This document shows, piece after piece, positions 44,676 through 53,498 of a stretch of DNA of 64,000 bases. The notes under the pieces were generated by a model. It did no database searches. It worked only from the letters and a program-made list of their open reading frames with translations, and was not told the origin of the DNA. The first letter of the stretch is position 1; every line of letters begins with the position of its first letter. The translations under genes and the position numbers were made by a program. Origin of the DNA: Chitinophaga parva (GTDB taxonomy: Bacteria; Bacteroidota; Bacteroidia; Chitinophagales; Chitinophagaceae); assembly GCF_003071345.1 (NCBI RefSeq), contig NZ_QCYK01000002.1, positions 1,054,001-1,118,000 of the forward strand, given 5' to 3'.

Positions 44676-46637
44676 TTATTCAATTACGCCCGCAAAACCG
44701 CCGTTGCGCACCATGTGGATCGTGAAGTTATCGCCCCGTTTTACCTGGATGGTTTTCTTACGGTAATCCATGGCCTGGTGACCGGCATTGATGCCATCTT
44801 CAAAGTAGGTCATGGTGTAAGTTTTACCAGGCTGCAGGAAGCTGAAGTTGATATTCACATCCCTCGTTTTTTCCTGGTTGTTGGTAATACCCCCTATGAA
44901 CCATTTGTCGCCTTTTCTTTTGGCTACAACGTCCAGTTGGCCTGCGTCTGCTGCCAGGGCGCTGGTTTCATCCCAGGTTACCGGCACGGAGGCAATGAAC
45001 TCGGTGCAGTCCGGGTTGCGGTAATACAGCGTGGGATTATCTGCCAGCATCTGAATGCCACTTTCAAACACCACAAAAAGGGCCATCTGGTAGGCGCGGG
45101 TGCCAATGCTGCCGGCGTTGGGGCGTTCAGATGCATAGTCTTCCGGTTGCATACTGAACATGGCGCCGGGTGTGTAATCCATGGGCCCCACGGCATTGCG
45201 CATGAAGGGCAGGTACAGGCTGTTGTCCGGTGTGCAGCCACCCATTTGTTCCATGCCGCGCACGCCTTCGTAGGAGAGAAGGTTGGGGTAGGTAAATTCC
45301 AGGCCCGCAGGCTTAAAGGCGCCGTGGAAGTCCACTACAATGTGGTGTTTGGCGGCTTCCTTCACTACGTTTTCATAATAGTTCACCATCCATTGGTCGC
45401 TGCGGTCCATGAAGTCGATCTTCACGCCTTTTACGCCCCATTCTTCAAAGGTTTTGAACAGCTCCATGTGGTTATGCACACAGAGCCAGGTAAGCCAGAG
45501 CACGATGTGTACGTTCTTGCTGTTGCCGTATTTTACCAGTTCTTTTACGTCCACGTTCGGGTTGGCGGTAAAAGGATCTTCGGTGGTCTTTGCCCAGCCT
45601 TCGTCCATTACGATGTACTGGATGCCATATTTGGATGCAAAGTCGATGAAGTACTTGTAGGTATCAGTATTAAAACCAGACACAAAATTCACATCCGGAC
45701 CGTAGGGTGCGGCGCCATTCCACCACTCCCAGCTGGCCTTGCCGGGCTTGATCCAGGATACATCTTTCAACACGCTGGGGCCTGCCAGGCGCAGGTTCAT
45801 CGTGTTTTCGAGGAGTTGCTTATCGTCATGCGCCACTACAAAATAGCGCCAGGGGAAGTTGCGGGTGCCGGTTGTTTTAGCGATGTAGTCCGCTGCTTTC
45901 GTGATCTTCAGGCTGCGGTCCCCGTCCGGCCCAAATTCCAGCGGTGTTTTGGGAAAGGTGGCCTGCGCTACGTTGCTGCCGCCGCTTTTCAGGAACATGC
46001 AGGGATAGTCATGTAGGTCGGACTCGCTGACCAGTATTTTATAATCCTGTTTGGTATCGATGAGGGCTGGCAGGGTGGCAATGTGGTCTTCCGGTTTCCA
46101 TTGCGTGGAAGATACGTGCCGGTAAGGCTCTTCGTAAGAGGTCCGGAAGCCTCCGCTCTGCTGCAGGTGCAGCAAGGCTTCCTGTGGGAAGTTGAGGGTG
46201 AGATCTTCATTCATTACTTCCACATCCCCCTTTTGCTTAAGGATGAAGCGGTAGGCAAAACCATCGTTATACGCCCGGAATTCCACCGAATAGCCTTTGA
46301 AGTCCATCTGCAGGTCATTGTACTCCGTGTTCACCGTGGAGAATTTCATGGGCACAAGGGGAGTGATGGTTTCCTGCTTTTTGATGGTATGCCAGGCTAC
46401 CAGTTTGGGGTTTTCGCCCAGTGTACCATTGGCCAGGGTAAGGCCCAGGTGGTTTTCTTTTAGCAGTTCCTTGCCACCGGCAGCTACGCTGTAGTAGATC
46501 TTATCTGCCAGGTTGAAGTGCAGTTTCAGCTGGCCGTCCGGCGAGGTGAAATCGATTTGCCTGCCCTGGGCAAAGCTTCCGGCAGACAGGCTGCAGAGCA
46601 GCAACAGGCTGGCGGTCATTCGATGTGTAAATTTCAT
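44676..46637 (-). CDS. Glycoside hydrolase family 97 enzyme, probably retaining type
   Basis: Exported enzyme of 653 aa. Signal peptide MKFTHRMTASLLLLCSLSAG, N-terminal GH97 beta domain (about 25-280, SPDGQLKLHFNLADKIYYSV), catalytic TIM barrel (about 285-550) and C-terminal beta domain. Asp408 in GVKIDFMDRSDQ fits the nucleophile of retaining GH97 alpha-galactosidases, and Glu457 in SYEGVRGMEQM the acid/base; inverting SusB-type alpha-glucosidases use glutamates instead. I therefore favour an alpha-galactosidase-like activity, with moderate confidence. Start 46637 begins the signal peptide. The calcium-dependent chemistry of the family cannot be checked here. GH43 follows directly. Confidence 0.93.
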   Translation of the reverse strand: MKFTHRMTASLLLLCSLSAGSFAQGRQIDFTSPDGQLKLHFNLADKIYYSVAAGGKELLKENHLGLTLANGTLGENPKLVAWHTIKKQETITPLVPMKFSTVNTEYNDLQMDFKGYSVEFRAYNDGFAYRFILKQKGDVEVMNEDLTLNFPQEALLHLQQSGGFRTSYEEPYRHVSSTQWKPEDHIATLPALIDTKQDYKILVSESDLHDYPCMFLKSGGSNVAQATFPKTPLEFGPDGDRSLKITKAADYIAKTTGTRNFPWRYFVVAHDDKQLLENTMNLRLAGPSVLKDVSWIKPGKASWEWWNGAAPYGPDVNFVSGFNTDTYKYFIDFASKYGIQYIVMDEGWAKTTEDPFTANPNVDVKELVKYGNSKNVHIVLWLTWLCVHNHMELFKTFEEWGVKGVKIDFMDRSDQWMVNYYENVVKEAAKHHIVVDFHGAFKPAGLEFTYPNLLSYEGVRGMEQMGGCTPDNSLYLPFMRNAVGPMDYTPGAMFSMQPEDYASERPNAGSIGTRAYQMALFVVFESGIQMLADNPTLYYRNPDCTEFIASVPVTWDETSALAADAGQLDVVAKRKGDKWFIGGITNNQEKTRDVNINFSFLQPGKTYTMTYFEDGINAGHQAMDYRKKTIQVKRGDNFTIHMVRNGGFAGVIE

Positions 46638-46885
46638 AGTTTTCCGTTCGTGTGATTGTTGTTTGAGACTGGTTGCCACAGCCGTGGAATTGTATAGCAG
46701 GCTGCCGGGCGGTTAAAATAGTGATTATGCCTGGATAATGCAATCTTCTGCCTGCCACGGGGCAAAGAAAGTGTTTAGAGGGAGGATGTCAATTTTGCCG
46801 TTCCTGGCCCCGTCTGTTCAAGCCAATATGGCAATACCGTCTTTGGCACAGATCGTGCTGCCTTCCAGGCAGAAAACAAAGATAT

Positions 46886-47392
46886 ATGGCAACGCAAACA
46901 GCAATATTAGCAGGTGGTTGTTTCTGGGGTGTGCAGGAGTTGATCCGCGCACTCCCGGGGGTTATTGAAACGCGGGTGGGGTATACCGGCGGGGATGTGC
47001 CCAATGCCACTTACCGCAACCATGGTACGCATGCGGAAGGTATCAAGATCATCTTCGATCCTGAACAGCTGTCGTACCGCAAACTGCTGGAGTTCTTCTT
47101 CCAGATCCATAATCCTACCACGAGAAACCGCCAGGGAAATGATATAGGCACTTCTTACCGCTCCGCTATCTTTTATATGGACGATGCGCAAAAGCAAACT
47201 GCCGAAGCGCTCATTAAGGAGCTGGACGCCGCTCATATCTGGGCCGTACCCATTGTAACGCAGGTGGTGCCTGCCGGCGATTTCTGGGATGCAGAAGTGG
47301 AGCACCAGGATTACCTGCAGAAAAATCCTTATGGGTATACCTGCCACTACATCCGCCCGGAATGGGCGCTGCCGGAAGGGCAGGCGAAGTAA
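46886..47392 (+). CDS. msrA: Peptide-methionine (S)-S-oxide reductase
   Basis: Repair enzyme of 168 aa that reduces methionine-S-sulfoxide. The active-site motif GCFWG carries the nucleophile Cys12, followed by [18 protein letters not shown] (family: GHAEAV) and the [14 protein letters not shown] strand. A Cys in [12 protein letters not shown] near residue 157 may act as resolving cysteine. No MsrB domain is fused. It has no signal peptide, so it is cytoplasmic. A TATCTTTG box on the minus strand overlaps the region just upstream of ATG and may belong to the divergent GH97 pair. Confidence 0.97.
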   Translation: MATQTAILAGGCFWGVQELIRALPGVIETRVGYTGGDVPNATYRNHGTHAEGIKIIFDPEQLSYRKLLEFFFQIHNPTTRNRQGNDIGTSYRSAIFYMDDAQKQTAEALIKELDAAHIWAVPIVTQVVPAGDFWDAEVEHQDYLQKNPYGYTCHYIRPEWALPEGQAK

Positions 47393-47423
47393 CAGGCGAA
47401 CCCTGTCCATCCCCGCACAGCCC

Positions 47424-47441
47424 TTGTCCGCAATCGGACAA
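47424..47441. promoter_or_regulatory. Perfect inverted repeat, possible activator site
   Basis: TTGTCCGCAATCGGACAA has perfect 7-bp arms around CAAT. It lies about 55 nt upstream of a sigma-54-like promoter and could be the binding site of an NtrC-type activator. It could also be a weak hairpin after msrA. Confidence 0.45.
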
Positions 47442-47444
47442 TCT

Positions 47445-47479
47445 GCCCATGGCGCCCACCCCGCTTAGCCGCCATGGGC
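47445..47479. repeat. Perfect 10-bp inverted repeat
   Basis: GCCCATGGCG (47445-47454) and its exact complement (47470-47479) enclose 15 nt. It may be the msrA terminator stem, though no T-run follows, or a second protein-binding site. Confidence 0.5.
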
Positions 47480-47493
47480 CGGCCATCGCGGAA

Positions 47494-47509
47494 TTGGCAT
47501 ATCCATTGA
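47494..47509 (+). promoter_or_regulatory. Sigma-54-like promoter of the FtsX-type permease gene
   Basis: TTGGCAT-N5-TTGA places GG (47496-47497) exactly 10 nt before the G of the -12 element (47508). It matches the TTGGCAC-N5-TTGC sigma-54 consensus except for T at the end of the first block and A for C in the -12 GC. Initiation would fall near 47520, 20 nt before ATG 47540. Confidence 0.4.
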
Positions 47510-47539
47510 ACCCGGTTGGGCTTACCCTACCGCTACGCT

Positions 47540-49939
47540 ATGTTAAACAACTATCTTAAGATCGCTGTGCGCAATCTCCGGCGCAATAAGGCCTATGCTT
47601 TCATCAATGTGGCAGGCCTCAGCATTGGCCTGGCCTGCGCCATGCTGATACTGTTGTATGTGAAGGACGAAGTGAGTTTTGACCGTTTTCACCGGAACGG
47701 CCCCAATATTTACCGCGTCGTGTCCAAAGCTTCCAATGGCGCAGATGTGAATTATATGACGGCCACGGGCTTGTTGCAAGGCCCCCGTTTTGCGCAGAAC
47801 GTATCTGGCATCAAGGAGTTTGTGCGCGTCAATTCGGGCAACCGCGATATCAAAACGGGTACGGATATAAAGAGCAAAGAGCTGTTGTTTGTGGATCCCA
47901 ACTTCCTGTCGGTCTTCACCTTCCCGATGCTGAACGGCAACCCCGGGACGTGCCTGCGCCAACCGCATTCCATCGTGCTCACCGCAGACGAAGCCAAGCG
48001 GCAGTTCGGTACTACCAACGCAGTGGGTAAAACAATGATGATCAAGGAGGAGGATGCTTTTGTGCCATTCACAGTGACCGGCGTTACGGCAAACTGCCCG
48101 GAAAACTCTTCGCTTCAATATAACATGCTGGTGCCTTTCACGGCTAAGGAAGAGCAGATGCAGAACAGCGAATCCTGGTTCACTTTTTTCCTCAGCACCT
48201 TCGTGGTACTGGACCCCCATGCAGATCCCAGGGTGGTCTCCAACCAGATGACACGGTTCTATGAAAGGGATGCACGTGCTATTTTCACAGAAATGCTGGC
48301 CCGGTATAAGCAGGACCCCAATCAGCCTATGGGTACCTATTATCTGCAGCCCTTTGCGGATATGCACCTGAGCACTAATCTCTCTGCAACGAATGGCCTG
48401 CAACACAGCAGCAATCCCATTTACTCTTATATTCTTTCCGGCATTGCACTGTTTGTATTGATGATAGCCTGTATCAACTTCGTGAACCTTACGGTGGCAC
48501 GCTCGGTAAAACGCGCCAAGGAGATCGGCATCCGCAAAGTAGTAGGGAGCGACCGCCGCCAGCTGGTGATACAGTTCATGGGAGAGTCTTTCCTGCTGTG
48601 CGGCATTGCATTTATCCTGGCGGTGCTGCTGGCACAACTGGTGCTGCCCCTGTTCAATGACCTGGCTAATAAGCGGCTCTCGCTCAGCTACCTGCTGGAT
48701 GCAAAACTGGTGGCAGGCTATATCGGTATGTTCCTGCTCACGGGTTTACTGGCAGGGTTTTACCCGGCCCTGGTATTATCCGGCTACCGCCCGGTGGAAA
48801 CACTCTACAGCCGGTTTAACCTGAAAGGGAAGAACTACCTGCAGCAGTCATTGGTCGTGCTGCAGTTCACCCTCGCGTCCTTCCTCATTATTGCCACCTT
48901 CACCATCTATGCCCAGTTTGATTATCTCACGAAGGCAGACCTGGGATATGACGACAGCAACGTAGTGCTGGTGAGCAAAGACAACATGCGCCATACGGAA
49001 GCAGCTGCCTTCAAAGCCGCGCTGCTCAAACACCCCGAGATAGCCATGGTGGCGCCTAAAAATGGCGGCAACTGGATGACCGGCGCACGGTTAAAGAACG
49101 ATTCTGCCATCGGCTTTAACTATGAAACGGTAGATGAATCATTCCTCCCTGCACTGAAGATCCCCCTCATCATGGGCCGCAACTTTTCTGCAGACCATCC
49201 CGCTGATTCTGTGCAGTCAATTATCGTGAATGAAGCCTTTGTAAAGAAGGCCGGCTGGACAAACCCGCTGGGGGAAACGGTGAATTTCAATTTTGAGAAC
49301 AATCATATCTACACGGTGATCGGGGTGATTAAAGATTATCATTTTAGCGCCCTGAACGAACAGATAAGGCCCCAGCTGTTTACCATGAAGAACACCAACC
49401 CGTACGGTATGTTCTATATCAAAATAAAACCCAATACCGCCACTACGGCCTTGAAAAATATTGAGCAGGATTTTCACCAGTATTTCCCGCTTAGCCCGTA
49501 CGAATATATATTTAAGGATGCGCAGAACCTGCGTGCCTATGAATCAGAGGCAAAGTGGAAACAGATCATTTTATTCAGCGCCGTACTGACTATTTTTATT
49601 TCCTGCATTGGCTTATTTGGACTGTCTGTACTGGCGGCAGAAAAACGTACCAAGGAGATCGGTATCCGCAAAGTGCTGGGTGCCTCCGTGCAGCACATTG
49701 CCGCTAAGCTCTCCGGCGATTTTATAAAGCTGGTGTTCATTGCGCTTGTCGCTGCCGCGCCACTGGCCTGGCTGGCGGCCAATAGATGGTTGCAGAACTA
49801 CCCTTACCGTATTACCTTGAACTGGGCCATCTTCGCAGGGCCGGCACTACTGGTAGTGACCATCGCGCTTTGCACCGTGAGCTTCCAGGCCATCAAAGCC
49901 GCGCTGGCAGATCCCGTGAAGAGCATGCGGACGGAATAA
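47540..49939 (+). CDS. ABC transporter permease with two MacB/FtsX units
   Basis: A 799-residue inner-membrane protein with eight probable membrane segments. Each half has a MacB-type periplasmic core domain and an FtsX domain: first membrane helix in YAFINVAGLSIGLACAMLILL, first FtsX part with FVNLTVARSVKRAKEIGIRKVVG, second core around residues 460-640, and second FtsX part with SVLAAEKRTKEIGIRKVLGAS. The duplicated EIGIRKVxG coupling segments are typical of this Bacteroidota family. No ATPase gene is adjacent, so its partner must be encoded elsewhere. ATG 47540 is chosen since MLNNYLKIAVRNLRRNK is the conserved start. Upstream sequences suggest sigma-54 control. Confidence 0.93.
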   Translation: MLNNYLKIAVRNLRRNKAYAFINVAGLSIGLACAMLILLYVKDEVSFDRFHRNGPNIYRVVSKASNGADVNYMTATGLLQGPRFAQNVSGIKEFVRVNSGNRDIKTGTDIKSKELLFVDPNFLSVFTFPMLNGNPGTCLRQPHSIVLTADEAKRQFGTTNAVGKTMMIKEEDAFVPFTVTGVTANCPENSSLQYNMLVPFTAKEEQMQNSESWFTFFLSTFVVLDPHADPRVVSNQMTRFYERDARAIFTEMLARYKQDPNQPMGTYYLQPFADMHLSTNLSATNGLQHSSNPIYSYILSGIALFVLMIACINFVNLTVARSVKRAKEIGIRKVVGSDRRQLVIQFMGESFLLCGIAFILAVLLAQLVLPLFNDLANKRLSLSYLLDAKLVAGYIGMFLLTGLLAGFYPALVLSGYRPVETLYSRFNLKGKNYLQQSLVVLQFTLASFLIIATFTIYAQFDYLTKADLGYDDSNVVLVSKDNMRHTEAAAFKAALLKHPEIAMVAPKNGGNWMTGARLKNDSAIGFNYETVDESFLPALKIPLIMGRNFSADHPADSVQSIIVNEAFVKKAGWTNPLGETVNFNFENNHIYTVIGVIKDYHFSALNEQIRPQLFTMKNTNPYGMFYIKIKPNTATTALKNIEQDFHQYFPLSPYEYIFKDAQNLRAYESEAKWKQIILFSAVLTIFISCIGLFGLSVLAAEKRTKEIGIRKVLGASVQHIAAKLSGDFIKLVFIALVAAAPLAWLAANRWLQNYPYRITLNWAIFAGPALLVVTIALCTVSFQAIKAALADPVKSMRTE

Positions 49940-49969
49940 CGCAGGAAGCACATTATACATTTCAAATGA

Positions 49970-50003
49970 AAAGGGCCGTATCACATTGATACAGCCCTTT
50001 CTG
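49970..50003. terminator. Terminator between permease and FAD oxidoreductase genes
   Basis: AAAGGGC-C-GTATC (49970-49983) pairs with GATAC-A-GCCCTTT (49988-50000) with one internal mismatch, next to A-rich and T-rich flanks. It lies between convergent genes. Confidence 0.8.
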
Positions 50004-50024
50004 TTATAAACCGGTTCCGTTATA

Positions 50025-52013
50025 TTACTTTTCCGGGATGAACAACACGGCATCCGCCACTACGGCGCCATCTGCCTTGGTGTTGCTGATCTCCACCCAG
50101 GCTTGGTTGCCCGCAGGCAGCTGGTAAGTACCCAGGTCTGCCCACTCACCGGAGGTCTGGCCTTCCACCTTTACGGTTTCAGATAAGATCTTCACGGTTT
50201 TGCTCGTCTTGCCATCGTTGATGGTAGACAAGGTTACGGCGGCATGTCCCTGCAGGCGGGGCACATAGGTGTACACGTGGTAACGGCCTGCTTTCTTCAC
50301 TTCCGGCGTAAAGCGCACCTTCTTTTCAGTGGCGCCTTTGCTGTTGTCAGTGAACATGTTGGGGCCGTAGCAGCCGCGGGTATCCCTGGCCCAGTCGCCG
50401 GTGATGGTCACGTGCGTGGCATCGTCATTATCCACGAGGATCTCTGGTGTACTGTTGTCTGCCAGCGGGTTGCTGATCAGCATAGCCTGCACCTTCTTCA
50501 CGTCTACCTGCTGCACGCTGGCGTGTGCGTCTATCGCCACGGCGGCGGCGGTGGCAGCAGATTGTGCCAGTACCATGAACACGGGCTCCATGCGGATGGA
50601 ACCGTAGGCAATGTGGGTGGCCGAAAGGCACACTGGCACCAGCAGGTTGCTACAATCTTCCGGTTTGGGGATAATGGCGCGGTACGATACCGGGTAAGGG
50701 CCAAAGCCACCTATCTGCACATCGCCCTCGTTCTTCACCATTCCATTCACCACAATGCGCTGGCAATTGTGGGAGTCCATGGTGTACGCGGCCATACCTA
50801 CACCATCTGTCACGGTTTCTTTGGCTTCGCAGTTGGCTTGTGTCATCACATAATCGCCGATCATGCGCCTTGCTTCGCGTACGTAGAGTTGCGGTGTCCA
50901 GTGGTTGTTATCCGGGTATTCATCTTTGGGGTAGCCCCATTTCAGGAATTCTGTACGCAATGCTGCCGGTACGCGTTCATCATGACCTATGAAGTACAAC
51001 AAACCCTTGGTGTAGCTTTCATGCGCGGCAATGATCTTTTTGCGCGTGGCATAATCAGCCTCCGGGTAGTTCCAGTTCATGCCGATCATGTCTGTAGAGA
51101 AGGCCCCATTATTGTTGATATCCGTTTTGCCATCAGGCATCAGGTCAAACTTCAGGATGGCATTCAGGTTCTTTGCATTGATCTTAGGCAGCAGGCGGGC
51201 CAGCAATTCGTAGTGCGAGGCATCGTAGTCCGCCGGTTTGGTGATGGGGATCATGTTATCCGGTTTGTTGCTCAGGCAAATGCGGAAGTTATACGTCTGC
51301 ACTTTTTTATCACCGGTGCCCTGCGGGTCCAGTTTGGCATCGCTGATGCCCCAGAGCAGGCCACTGGCGGGGTTTCCGGGTGTTTTGTAGGGATCAATGC
51401 CGTCGGGGAACTGGTGCTTTTCCCGCAGTTGTACCCCGTTGTAGGTTTCGTGGTAGGCGTCGTTGCTTTCACGGCCCACGGTATAAGACACGCCGGCTTT
51501 GGCCATCAGGTCGCCTTCATAGGAACAGTCTATGAACACCTTGGCTTTCACCGTCAGGGGGTGGGGGCCGGTCAGGGTGATCTCCGTGATGTTGCCGTTT
51601 TCTTTCTTGGCATCCGCGAGCTGGTATTCGTAGAGCACTTCCACGTTGGCCGCTTTGATATATTGCTGGAAGGTCTGTTCGGCCACGTGGGGCTCAAAGA
51701 TCCATTGTTCCAGCTTGCCGTAATGTTTGCCTACGCGGCGGTAGAAGTCGCGGGAAATGCCGGTGATGGCGTATTTGTTGCCAATGTCCGTATAACCCAG
51801 GCCACCGGAGGTAAGGCCGCCCAGGTGCTTGTCCGGCGAAATGAGCAACACACTTTTATGCAATTGTTTTGCCGTGTAGGCTGCAATTACACCGGCGGAG
51901 GTGCCGCCGTACACACAGATGTCCACCTGGCGGGGTGGCGCCGCTGCAAACAGGCTGGTAGTGGCGCTGCACACCAGGGCTAGTACAAAGATGAATTGTT
52001 TCTTTAATAGCAT
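50025..52013 (-). CDS. Secreted FAD-dependent oxidoreductase with golvesin/xanthan-lyase-like C-terminal domain, locus 3
   Basis: Exported protein of 662 aa. The signal peptide (FIFVLALVCSATTSLFA) is followed by a dinucleotide-binding start VDICVYGGTSAGVIAAYTAK and the FAD_oxidored-type body (LGGLTSGGLGYTDIG, AKVFIDCSYEGDLMAKAGV, REARRMIGDYVMT, YGSIRMEPVFMVLAQSAATAAA). Residues ~520-662 form a separate beta domain (VRFTPEVKKAGRYHVYTYVP, EWADLGTYQLPAGNQAWVEIS) like those at the C-termini of golvesin and some polysaccharide lyases, which probably binds glycan. It is the only enzyme of locus 3, directly after SusD (11 nt). Oxidation of a sugar or a glycan-linked group is plausible but unproven. 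Confidence 0.9.
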   Translation of the reverse strand: MLLKKQFIFVLALVCSATTSLFAAAPPRQVDICVYGGTSAGVIAAYTAKQLHKSVLLISPDKHLGGLTSGGLGYTDIGNKYAITGISRDFYRRVGKHYGKLEQWIFEPHVAEQTFQQYIKAANVEVLYEYQLADAKKENGNITEITLTGPHPLTVKAKVFIDCSYEGDLMAKAGVSYTVGRESNDAYHETYNGVQLREKHQFPDGIDPYKTPGNPASGLLWGISDAKLDPQGTGDKKVQTYNFRICLSNKPDNMIPITKPADYDASHYELLARLLPKINAKNLNAILKFDLMPDGKTDINNNGAFSTDMIGMNWNYPEADYATRKKIIAAHESYTKGLLYFIGHDERVPAALRTEFLKWGYPKDEYPDNNHWTPQLYVREARRMIGDYVMTQANCEAKETVTDGVGMAAYTMDSHNCQRIVVNGMVKNEGDVQIGGFGPYPVSYRAIIPKPEDCSNLLVPVCLSATHIAYGSIRMEPVFMVLAQSAATAAAVAIDAHASVQQVDVKKVQAMLISNPLADNSTPEILVDNDDATHVTITGDWARDTRGCYGPNMFTDNSKGATEKKVRFTPEVKKAGRYHVYTYVPRLQGHAAVTLSTINDGKTSKTVKILSETVKVEGQTSGEWADLGTYQLPAGNQAWVEISNTKADGAVVADAVLFIPEK

Positions 52014-52024
52014 GATAACTGGAA

Positions 52025-53473
52025 TTAATAACCCGGGTTTTGATCTTTACCAGGGTCGATGGCTTTATTGTAATTGTATTCTGTTGTCGGGATAGGCCAC
52101 AGGAGGTGTTTGTCTGCCACATCAATGCCTTTCATCGCTTTGATCACCTGCTTTACAGTACCCAGGCGCTTCAGGTCCAGCCAGTGTTTGCCTTCTGCAC
52201 AATCTTCGTAACCTCTTTCTTTTACCACCAGGTTTACAAAGGCATCCAGGGTGGGGTAGTCTGCCAGTTTAAAATCCACGGTGGCATCGGGCAGCAGCGG
52301 GTTTTTCCCATAAGCGCGGCGGTGCACCATATTCAGTTTTTCCATGGCATCCGCCGTGGGGCCGTTGGCTACGCGGGCCGCACATTCCGCGTAAAAGAGC
52401 AGCACATCTGCGTAGCGGTACATGGGGTAATCATTGCCGCCGGAAGTGGTGGTGGTCTTATCGCTGAACTTTTTATTGAGGATAGTGGTAGCGCCCAGGC
52501 CGAATGTCTGGGAATACCAGTTATAAATATAACGCAGGTCGTTGTGATCCCACGCTTTCACGAAGGTATTCTTTTCAGTATCGCTGTAAAAAGTGTAATA
52601 ACCACCGGGAGGATAGTAGCCGGAGTTGGGGTAGTGCGCATAAATGGGGAAGGTGAAGCCCTGGTTATTGGGGGTGCGGGAAAACTTCAGGAAGAACACT
52701 TCTTCCGGCGATCCTTCTACATCCGGACCATACAGGTTATCAAAATCACTGGCTACGGTCACGTTCACCAGGCGGAATTTCTGGCTTTCCACTACCTGTT
52801 TGGCTTCATCCTGCGCCTTGTCATACTGGTGCATGTTCATGTACACATCGGCCAGTACGGCCTTGGCAGACCATTTCGTGGGCGCGCCGGGCAAGCGGCC
52901 GGTTTCCTGCAGGCCGGTTTCTGCAGCGGTGAGGTCGTCCACGATTTGCTTGTACACCTCATCCTGGCTGGCACGGGGCAGGTCCTGCTGCTCCATGTTG
53001 GCTTCCGTGCGCAGGGGTACACCTGCCCAGTTGCGCACCAGGTGGAAGTACACCAGGCCGCGCATGAACTTTGCTTCCGCAATAAAGTGCGTAGCATCGT
53101 CCTGGCTGATGTTCTTGCCCAGCGGGGTTTTCTGGATCACGATATTGGCATCGCGGATGGCTTCGTAAAAGCCGCTCCACATGTTATTGATGCGGGTAAT
53201 GTTGGTATTGTCCAGTCCCTGGTAATTATTCAGCGGTGCATGGCTGCCCCGGCCATACATATACTCCGTGTAGATCTCTAACTGGGTTTGGTACAAAGCC
53301 GCCATGGTACCGTCTTTGCGCAGGGGTACATAGATGGCGTTCAGGCCTGCCTGCACTTCTGCGGAGGTGTTATAAAAATTACTGGCTGCAATGGCCTGCG
53401 GTTTTTCTTCCAGCAGCTTGGAGCAGGAAGTGCAAAAGAGCAGGCAGCATATGAATGCAAGATTATATCTCAT
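52025..53473 (-). CDS. SusD/RagB-family outer-membrane lipoprotein, locus 3
   Basis: Lid and ligand-binding lipoprotein of 482 aa. Start 53473 gives a lipoprotein signal MRYNLAFICCLLFCTSCSKLL. SusD features: NFYNTSAEVQAGLNAIYVPLR, AEAKFMRGLVYFHLVRNWAGVPL, a TPR segment with KAVLADVYMNMHQYDKAQDEA, DVLLFYAECAARVANGPTAD and the C-terminal VVKERGYEDCAEGKHWLDLKR. It is paired with the SusC gene 25 nt upstream. Ligand unknown. Confidence 0.96.
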   Translation of the reverse strand: MRYNLAFICCLLFCTSCSKLLEEKPQAIAASNFYNTSAEVQAGLNAIYVPLRKDGTMAALYQTQLEIYTEYMYGRGSHAPLNNYQGLDNTNITRINNMWSGFYEAIRDANIVIQKTPLGKNISQDDATHFIAEAKFMRGLVYFHLVRNWAGVPLRTEANMEQQDLPRASQDEVYKQIVDDLTAAETGLQETGRLPGAPTKWSAKAVLADVYMNMHQYDKAQDEAKQVVESQKFRLVNVTVASDFDNLYGPDVEGSPEEVFFLKFSRTPNNQGFTFPIYAHYPNSGYYPPGGYYTFYSDTEKNTFVKAWDHNDLRYIYNWYSQTFGLGATTILNKKFSDKTTTTSGGNDYPMYRYADVLLFYAECAARVANGPTADAMEKLNMVHRRAYGKNPLLPDATVDFKLADYPTLDAFVNLVVKERGYEDCAEGKHWLDLKRLGTVKQVIKAMKGIDVADKHLLWPIPTTEYNYNKAIDPGKDQNPGY

Positions 53474-53498
53474 ACGAGGAATTGTAACGGTGAAAGAT

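Noticed and set aside
50244..51983. A 579-codon open frame antisense to the FAD oxidoreductase gene
   Set aside because: Low-complexity His/Val/Gly translation with no domain; the minus strand carries a clear flavoprotein.
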